This document shows, piece by piece, positions 58,709 through 64,000 of a stretch of 64,000 bases of DNA. Made by a program: the position numbers and the translations under genes. The stretch comes from Butyrivibrio proteoclasticus P6B7 (GTDB taxonomy: Bacteria > Bacillota > Clostridia > Lachnospirales > Lachnospiraceae): NCBI RefSeq assembly GCF_000622085.1, contig NZ_JHWL01000003.1, forward strand, positions 124,001-188,000, read 5' to 3'. How positions within the stretch are numbered: the first letter of the stretch is position 1; every line of letters starts with the position of its first letter. The notes beneath the pieces were generated by a model. The model was not told the origin of the DNA. It worked only from the letters and a program-made list of their open reading frames with translations, and did not search any database.

Positions 58709-61700
58709 ATGGATATTAAGGAAAAGAGATTTATCAGAAATCATGGCATTAGGAGAAGGCTGAGAGTTGCTTTTACGATCCTTATAGTAATTCCCATCGT
58801 TATTCTTGGTGTCTATGTTTATGTTATTGCCAAAAGAAATCTCATTTCCCAGACAAGGCTGACGATGGATGGTAATGCGGAGATAGTTGCGTCCAGCCTT
58901 GAAAACAATGTCAAAAAAGCCAACGACGTGGTCAAATTCATATCCTACGAGGAAGCCTTCAGGAAAAGTCTCCAGAGGGCCGATGTTTACGAGTACGGTG
59001 TAACGGAACAGCTTAACGCTGCTATTGAGCCTTTGATCTGGTATTACCTTGGAAGTGATAATACCATTGATGATATTCACATCTATTCAGATCAGATCCA
59101 CATGGATCATCTTGGTGGATTCTTAAGTAAGCCACAAACGGACCAGGAGCTTGCCTGGTACCGTCTATGCACAGACGAATATAGCACCAACTGGGTAATT
59201 GGAGAGGATGGCGAGATCTATGTACTTAAGGCATTGCTGGACACATCCACTTCTTCTCAGGTGGTTGGTATTGTTACCCTTAAAATAAACAAAGCTAATT
59301 TCTTTTCAAGTATAAATCAGAGCGCATACCTGGATAATGGTATGGTCATTTTTAATCCTGAGGGGTCAATTGTGACCATGAAGCCTATCGAGGATGAAGC
59401 GCTGAACGATAAAATTCTATATGAGATCAGAGACGGAATTCTTGAAAACGGCAAGACTTCAGTACAGACAAAGAAGTATTTCATAGTAAAGACATCTCCA
59501 TTAACTAATTCCTGGGATATCTATTACTATGTAAACAGAGCAAAGCTTAATTCTGAGGTTCTAAGCATTCTTATTTCGGATCTCATTCTTGCATTTATAG
59601 TATTTATCCTGGCTTTCATAGCTACTTCCAAGATCGCGGACAATTTTAGTGACAGAATCATTGCCATCAATAAAATGGCAGATGATGTAAAGAATGGCCA
59701 TTTTGACATCGTTAGTAATGATACTGGAAATGATGAGATCACCAGAGTGTCAGAAGAGATGGTGAGCATGTCTAGACAGCTTGGAGCCATGGTCGCCGAG
59801 ATCAACAGACGAAATGAAGAGGATATGCTTCTCAAAGAGAACGATATTCACTACAGAGAGTGGCTCTTTGATTTCGTGGTTGAGAAAAACAACGATATTC
59901 TGGCGGTGGTAAACGCAGGAGGCTTCGCTACGAGCTTTATTACGGCAAATGCAGAGAACGTTCTTGGCGTGCCATTAAGTGAGCTGAAGGCGGATATAAG
60001 AACAATAGAAAAAGCTCAGAGAACCGATTATGAGGGCGAAAGGCTTTCAGAAGCCATTGAAAAGAGCTTCAAAGATGGCGAAGAAATAGTAATAGACGAG
60101 ATTAGATTTGAGAATCTCAATACCGGTGAGCGTCTGTATTACCGCGGAGTTGTGGTCTGCACCATAGATGATGGCGGAAGACGTATGGCGGTAGCTCTTT
60201 ATGATAGAACTCAGGAGTTTAAACGTAATCATCAGCTTCAGGAAGCCCTTAGTGCAGCAGAGACGGCGAATAAAGCAAAGACCAGCTTCCTTGCTAATAT
60301 GTCCCATGACTTTAGAACTCCTATGAATGCCATCACAGGCTTTAACCTGCTTATAGATAAGCATTCCGAAGAGCCGGAAAAGATAAGAGAGTATACCCAT
60401 AAGATTTCGCTGGCTTCACAGAACTTGTTAGCTCTTTTGAACGATGTACTTGATATGAGTAAGATCGAGAGCGGCAAGACCACACTTGATATTAAAGAAA
60501 TGGCTATGGGCCTGCTTCTTGAGGAAATCAATTCAGTTATCAGCTTCCAGGCTAAGGAAAAGAATCAGGAGTACATAGTTAACGTTGAAGGCCTTGAGCA
60601 TGATATGTTCATGGGCGATAAGCAAAGGATCAATGAGATTCTCGTTAATATCCTAGGAAATGCGGTTAAGTACACTCCTGAGGGCGGTAAGATTGAGTTC
60701 ACGATAAAAGAGTCACCATCTTCATCAGAGGGCTTTAATAACGTTACATTCACCATTACTGATAACGGCATTGGAATGAAGCCTGAGTATAAGGACAAGA
60801 TCTTTGATGCCTTTACGAGAGAAGAAAAGGGCGCTACCAAGAAGATTCAGGGTACTGGCCTTGGAATGGCTATTACAAAGAGTCTTGTTGAACTCATGGG
60901 CGGAACCATAAGAGTAGAGAGTGAAGAAGGCAAGGGAAGTACCTTTGTTGTTAATCTGCGTCTTAAGGTTGTTTACAGCATGGATGTGGACTTCTGGACA
61001 GCCCATGGAATCAGCAGAATTCTCATTGTTGATGATGACGATGAGAGAAGAGATATGATGACAAGTCAGCTTGATACAGGCGGACTTGATATTGTTGAAG
61101 CGCCGACAGGATATGGAGCATTGCATCTTATCGATGTATATGATGCGGACAAGAAGCCAATCGATGTTATTCTGGTAAACGAAGTTGTTCAAAACATGAA
61201 GGCTGCAGAGATCATCAGTCATATGAGAGGAAAGGATAAGAGAAATAACTGTCTTATCATTGTTCTTGCAGATGACTATAGCCAGATTGAAGATGAAGTA
61301 AGGGCTGCAGGCGCAAATGATATGATGCAGAAGCCGTTCTTCTTATCAACCTTTAAGCAGCTGGTTGATGATATTATCAGCAGAACTCAGATAAAGGATA
61401 CAGATGAGGTTAAGAATCCGCTTGAAGGTATGAAGTTCCTGGCAGCAGAGGATAATGACATCAACGCAGATATCCTGATAGAGCTCATGAACATGGAAGG
61501 AGCAACAGTTACCAGAGGCTGCAATGGCCAGGAGGCTGTTGAATTGTTCAAAGCCGCAAAGGAAGGCGACTATGACATGATCCTTATGGATATCCAGATG
61601 CCAGTTATGAACGGATATGAGGCAGCAGCGGCCATCAGAGCATTAGGAACAGAGTGGTCTCAGAAGATACCAATCATCGCCATGACTGCAAATGCCTACG

Positions 61701-61810
61701 CTGACGACGTTCAGCAGTCCTTTGATGCAGGCATGAATGCACATGTTTCTAAGCCTATTGATATCAAGGTGGTTGAAAAGACTATTCTGGAGTTTAAAAA
61801 CATACTATAA
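58709..61810 (+). CDS. Hybrid histidine kinase with PAS, degenerate and intact receiver domains
   Basis: A 1033-residue membrane kinase. Two membrane helices (about residues 25-45 and 287-310) flank a large extracellular sensor, followed by HAMP and PAS-like domains (to about 510). The HisKA motif FLANMSHDFRTPMNAI has His533, and the ATPase domain has NILGNAVKYTPEGG, DNGIGM and GTGLGMAI. The first receiver (about 770-890) has IVDDDDER but Asn824 where the phosphoacceptor Asp is expected (VILVNEVVQNM). The second receiver (about 907-1033) is intact, with Asp961 in ILMDIQMPVMNG. The tandem suggests a regulatory pseudo-receiver followed by a true one. No output domain, so a downstream phosphotransfer partner is expected elsewhere. 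Confidence 0.92.
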   Translation: MDIKEKRFIRNHGIRRRLRVAFTILIVIPIVILGVYVYVIAKRNLISQTRLTMDGNAEIVASSLENNVKKANDVVKFISYEEAFRKSLQRADVYEYGVTEQLNAAIEPLIWYYLGSDNTIDDIHIYSDQIHMDHLGGFLSKPQTDQELAWYRLCTDEYSTNWVIGEDGEIYVLKALLDTSTSSQVVGIVTLKINKANFFSSINQSAYLDNGMVIFNPEGSIVTMKPIEDEALNDKILYEIRDGILENGKTSVQTKKYFIVKTSPLTNSWDIYYYVNRAKLNSEVLSILISDLILAFIVFILAFIATSKIADNFSDRIIAINKMADDVKNGHFDIVSNDTGNDEITRVSEEMVSMSRQLGAMVAEINRRNEEDMLLKENDIHYREWLFDFVVEKNNDILAVVNAGGFATSFITANAENVLGVPLSELKADIRTIEKAQRTDYEGERLSEAIEKSFKDGEEIVIDEIRFENLNTGERLYYRGVVVCTIDDGGRRMAVALYDRTQEFKRNHQLQEALSAAETANKAKTSFLANMSHDFRTPMNAITGFNLLIDKHSEEPEKIREYTHKISLASQNLLALLNDVLDMSKIESGKTTLDIKEMAMGLLLEEINSVISFQAKEKNQEYIVNVEGLEHDMFMGDKQRINEILVNILGNAVKYTPEGGKIEFTIKESPSSSEGFNNVTFTITDNGIGMKPEYKDKIFDAFTREEKGATKKIQGTGLGMAITKSLVELMGGTIRVESEEGKGSTFVVNLRLKVVYSMDVDFWTAHGISRILIVDDDDERRDMMTSQLDTGGLDIVEAPTGYGALHLIDVYDADKKPIDVILVNEVVQNMKAAEIISHMRGKDKRNNCLIIVLADDYSQIEDEVRAAGANDMMQKPFFLSTFKQLVDDIISRTQIKDTDEVKNPLEGMKFLAAEDNDINADILIELMNMEGATVTRGCNGQEAVELFKAAKEGDYDMILMDIQMPVMNGYEAAAAIRALGTEWSQKIPIIAMTANAYADDVQQSFDAGMNAHVSKPIDIKVVEKTILEFKNIL

Positions 61811-61831
61811 TTCATTAAAGGGGGTTCTGCC

Positions 61832-63028
61832 ATGAAGGGTTTTAGAGAAGTTACAAAGGATATATATTGGATCGGTGGAAGTGACAGAAGGCTTGAACGT
61901 TTTGAGAATATCTTCCCAGTTCCAGAGGGTGTTTCTTATAACAGCTATTTTGTTGATGATGACAAAAAGGTTGTTTTTGATACTGCAGATATTTCCATAT
62001 CAGATCAGTATCTTGAGAATCTGAAGGAGGTTCTTAAGGGCAAGAAGCTGGACTATCTTGTTGTTCTTCATATGGAACCAGATCATGCGTCACTTATCAG
62101 CACAGTGATAGCTCTTTTCCCAGAAGTTACAATAGTTGGTGGTGCCAAGACCTTCCAGATAATGGAACAGTTCTTTGAAGAGGCCAAGGATTATAAGAGA
62201 CTTGAGGTAAAAGAGGGTGATACCTTAGAGACAGGTCATCATACCTTCCACTTTGTGGCTGCACCTATGGTTCATTGGCCAGAGGTCCTTATGGCCTACG
62301 ACGATGCTTCTGGAGCGCTTCTTTGCGCGGATGCATTTGGAACCTTCGGAGCTTTGGATGGTGGGCTTTTTGCTGATGAATATGACTATGAGAAGGATTT
62401 CCTTGATTCAGCAAGAAGATATTATGCCAATATCGTTGGTAAGTATGGAATGCAGGTTCAGGCGGTGCTTAAGAAGGCGCAGGGTCTTGATATCAAGATG
62501 CTTTTGTCCCTCCATGGGCCGGTTTGGAGAAAAGATATTGCGTATCTGCTTGATAAGTACCAGAAGTGGAGCACTTATGAGGCAGAGACTGACGATATAG
62601 TTGTGTTCTACGGAAGCTTGTATGGACATACAGCCAGTGCTGCAGAGGCGGTGGCTTCAGAGCTTCGCGCTCAGACATCCAAGAATGTGAAGGTCTATGA
62701 TGTTTCCGGAACAGATGTGTCCTATCTTATTGGCGAGGTGTGGAGATGTAAGAAGATAGTTCTTATGTGTCCAACCTACAACAACGGAATCTATCCACCA
62801 ATGGAGAGCTTCTTAAGTGACTGTATTGCCCTTGGCGTTCAGAACAGGATTTTTGCCCTTGCACAGAACGGAACATGGGCTCCAGCAACGGTTAAGCTCA
62901 TGACGGAAAAATTAGCAAATTTAAAAAACGTGACAATATTGGAAGATTCCCTTACAATAAAAAGTGCACTTCATGCAAATGACGAGGAAGCCGTCAGAAG
63001 TTTTGTGGGAAGTATAGTTAATTCGTGA
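61832..63028 (+). CDS. FprA-type flavodiiron protein
   Basis: A 398-residue A-type flavoprotein that reduces oxygen or nitric oxide and protects anaerobes. A metallo-beta-lactamase-like domain (residues 1-250) carries diiron ligands in VLHMEPDHASL, and HWPEVLMAYD and LLSLHGPVWR supply others. A C-terminal flavodoxin domain begins at DIVVFYGSLYGHTASAAEAV (FMN loop). It has no rubredoxin extension, so reduction must come from a separate donor. Start ATG 61832 behind GGGGG, 21 nt after the kinase, probably co-transcribed. Confidence 0.95.
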   Translation: MKGFREVTKDIYWIGGSDRRLERFENIFPVPEGVSYNSYFVDDDKKVVFDTADISISDQYLENLKEVLKGKKLDYLVVLHMEPDHASLISTVIALFPEVTIVGGAKTFQIMEQFFEEAKDYKRLEVKEGDTLETGHHTFHFVAAPMVHWPEVLMAYDDASGALLCADAFGTFGALDGGLFADEYDYEKDFLDSARRYYANIVGKYGMQVQAVLKKAQGLDIKMLLSLHGPVWRKDIAYLLDKYQKWSTYEAETDDIVVFYGSLYGHTASAAEAVASELRAQTSKNVKVYDVSGTDVSYLIGEVWRCKKIVLMCPTYNNGIYPPMESFLSDCIALGVQNRIFALAQNGTWAPATVKLMTEKLANLKNVTILEDSLTIKSALHANDEEAVRSFVGSIVNS

Positions 63029-63077
63029 TATTTCCTGATATCACAAAAATATATCTAATATTCACTGGAGGATTGTT

Positions 63078-64000
63078 GTGAAAAAGAGATTAGGTTTCAA
63101 AAAGGTTATGGGCGCAGTAATGGCCGCTTTAACAGTGGTTTGCGCAGCTGGAAGCTACACCTATGTTAAGCATGATGGCCTTAATGTGGTAGAGGCAGCA
63201 GGTAGACCAGTATCTATCGATTCATGCGTTATTTCCGGGGGCAGCGTAGTTGTAAATGTTTCTGCAAGTTCTTTGCCTGGTTCAGATGATGGCAAATATT
63301 ACTTGTACGCTGATGAGGTATACCAGGATGGAACAACAGGTAAGGTGGTTGCTACTACACAGAGAGCTGGTAGCGCATCCTTTACTTTTGATCTTGGTTA
63401 CAATACATCAGAATCAGTTCTTAGTAAAAAATTCCTTGTAGCAGTTAAGAGTGGCGGTTCAATGGTTCAGGTAAGTGATGAGCACTATATCACTAACCCA
63501 GAGGCTATTGCGTCTAAGACAGTTGCAAGAAATGATCATGGTATCAAGGGAATTCTTCCTAACGATGCTAACGCAGACACCTTTAAGGATCTTGGTGTTA
63601 AGCAGATGGTCTACAACCTTTACATGGGTGATATCGTAGGACCTTCATCTGATGGAAACACTACAGAGTTTAACTACAACGGTGTTACATATCAGTTCAA
63701 CACAGCAGCACTTGCTCAGTATGATGGATTCGTAAGATGGTGCTCTATCAATGGATTCCAGCTTACACTTACAATTCTTAACAACAAGACAGAAGCTGGC
63801 GCAGATCTTATTCATCCTCTTTCAAGAGATTCACATGTTTGCCCTGGCTATGCAATGAACACTAAGGAAGATGGCGGTACACAGCACCTTAAGGCTATCG
63901 CAGCATTCCTTGCTCAGAGATATTCTGGTGGAAGCTTTGGTACAGTTGATAACTGGGTTATCGGTAACGAAGTTAATGCCAGAACAGAGTGGTACTACAT
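63078..64000 (+). CDS. Secreted DUF5722-like (TIM-barrel glycoside-hydrolase-like) protein, 3' truncated by window edge
   Basis: Partial; the first 307 codons are visible. It starts at GTG 63078 behind GGAGG. A signal peptide follows (MKKRLGFKKVMGAVMAAL, ending near VEAA-G), then a beta-rich domain (residues about 40-140). A region like DUF5722 begins at AIASKTVARNDHGIKGILPN. The GH-clan-A-like NWVIGNEVNARTEWYY gives a likely acid/base Glu just before the window ends. A polysaccharide-degrading or cell-wall role is plausible. Confidence 0.75.
   Translation, partial: MKKRLGFKKVMGAVMAALTVVCAAGSYTYVKHDGLNVVEAAGRPVSIDSCVISGGSVVVNVSASSLPGSDDGKYYLYADEVYQDGTTGKVVATTQRAGSASFTFDLGYNTSESVLSKKFLVAVKSGGSMVQVSDEHYITNPEAIASKTVARNDHGIKGILPNDANADTFKDLGVKQMVYNLYMGDIVGPSSDGNTTEFNYNGVTYQFNTAALAQYDGFVRWCSINGFQLTLTILNNKTEAGADLIHPLSRDSHVCPGYAMNTKEDGGTQHLKAIAAFLAQRYSGGSFGTVDNWVIGNEVNARTEWYY

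Noticed and set aside
1-64000. Mobile elements, prophage genes or defence islands
   Set aside because: No transposase, integrase, phage structural, restriction or CRISPR-associated genes were recognised anywhere in the window.

Overview
The window looks like a near-origin segment of a low-GC, anaerobic, Gram-positive chromosome of the Lachnospiraceae, closest in style to Butyrivibrio or Pseudobutyrivibrio (inference). Reasons: the order rsmG-parA-parB-DUF4446-serS with perfect parS sites; anaerobic metabolism genes (class III ribonucleotide reductase, flavodiiron protein, class II aldolase); Lachnospiraceae-type families (DUF3881, clostripain, 7TM-GGDEF proteins, CE2-like esterase, secreted GH30); and a cca-rqcP-divIC-tilS-hpt-ftsH cluster without the sporulation genes that interrupt it in spore formers. 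I see no phage, IS element, CRISPR array or rRNA operon.

Layout. 1-6 kb (+): end of rsmG, two parS sites, parA, parB, a DUF4446 protein, serS, a DUF3881 protein, deoD. 6-11 kb (-): an ABC importer of the ferric/polyamine type (lipoprotein, fused permease, ATPase with a large insertion). 11-15 kb (+): a 1226-residue surface protein. 15-20 kb (-): argS behind an arginine leader-peptide attenuator, then an accessory stretch (HTH protein, degenerate kinase-like protein, truncated HAD hydrolase, NUDIX hydrolase) and tRNA-Arg(CCU). 20-25 kb: a solute-binding lipoprotein, YesM-type kinase and AraC-type regulator in one operon, an SGNH esterase, and an opposing PAS-GGDEF gene. 26-30 kb (+): GH30 lipoprotein and clostripain protease. 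30-36 kb: glutathione peroxidase, a DnaQ-like exonuclease, a DacF carboxypeptidase, trmB-trxA, an Asn/Gln/Tyr-rich membrane SH3 protein, a small unknown gene and murI. 36-40 kb (+): nrdD-nrdG behind NrdR-like boxes. 40-43 kb (+): a coiled-coil protein with a sigma-D-type promoter, then proS behind a T-box. 43-46.6 kb (-): two paralogous membrane GGDEF proteins. 46.7-54 kb (+): cca, a PEGA-domain protein, rqcP, divIC, tilS, hpt, ftsH. 54-64 kb (+): GH13 enzyme, fba, greA-like factor, flavin-reductase-like protein, hybrid kinase, flavodiiron protein and the start of a secreted DUF5722-like protein.

How the genes work together. Three aminoacyl-tRNA synthetase genes are controlled in three ways: serS has no visible leader, proS has a T-box, and argS has a 19-residue leader peptide carrying five arginines followed by mutually exclusive RNA hairpins. 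The argS leader is the most notable find. Other second-look items are three genes whose -10 box lies 6-9 nt before the start codon (likely leaderless mRNAs), an ABC ATPase with about 120 extra residues before its signature motif, a sigma-D-type promoter for an uncharacterised coiled-coil protein, a duplicated start region between nrdD and nrdG, and palindromic operators at the glutathione peroxidase and aldolase promoters.
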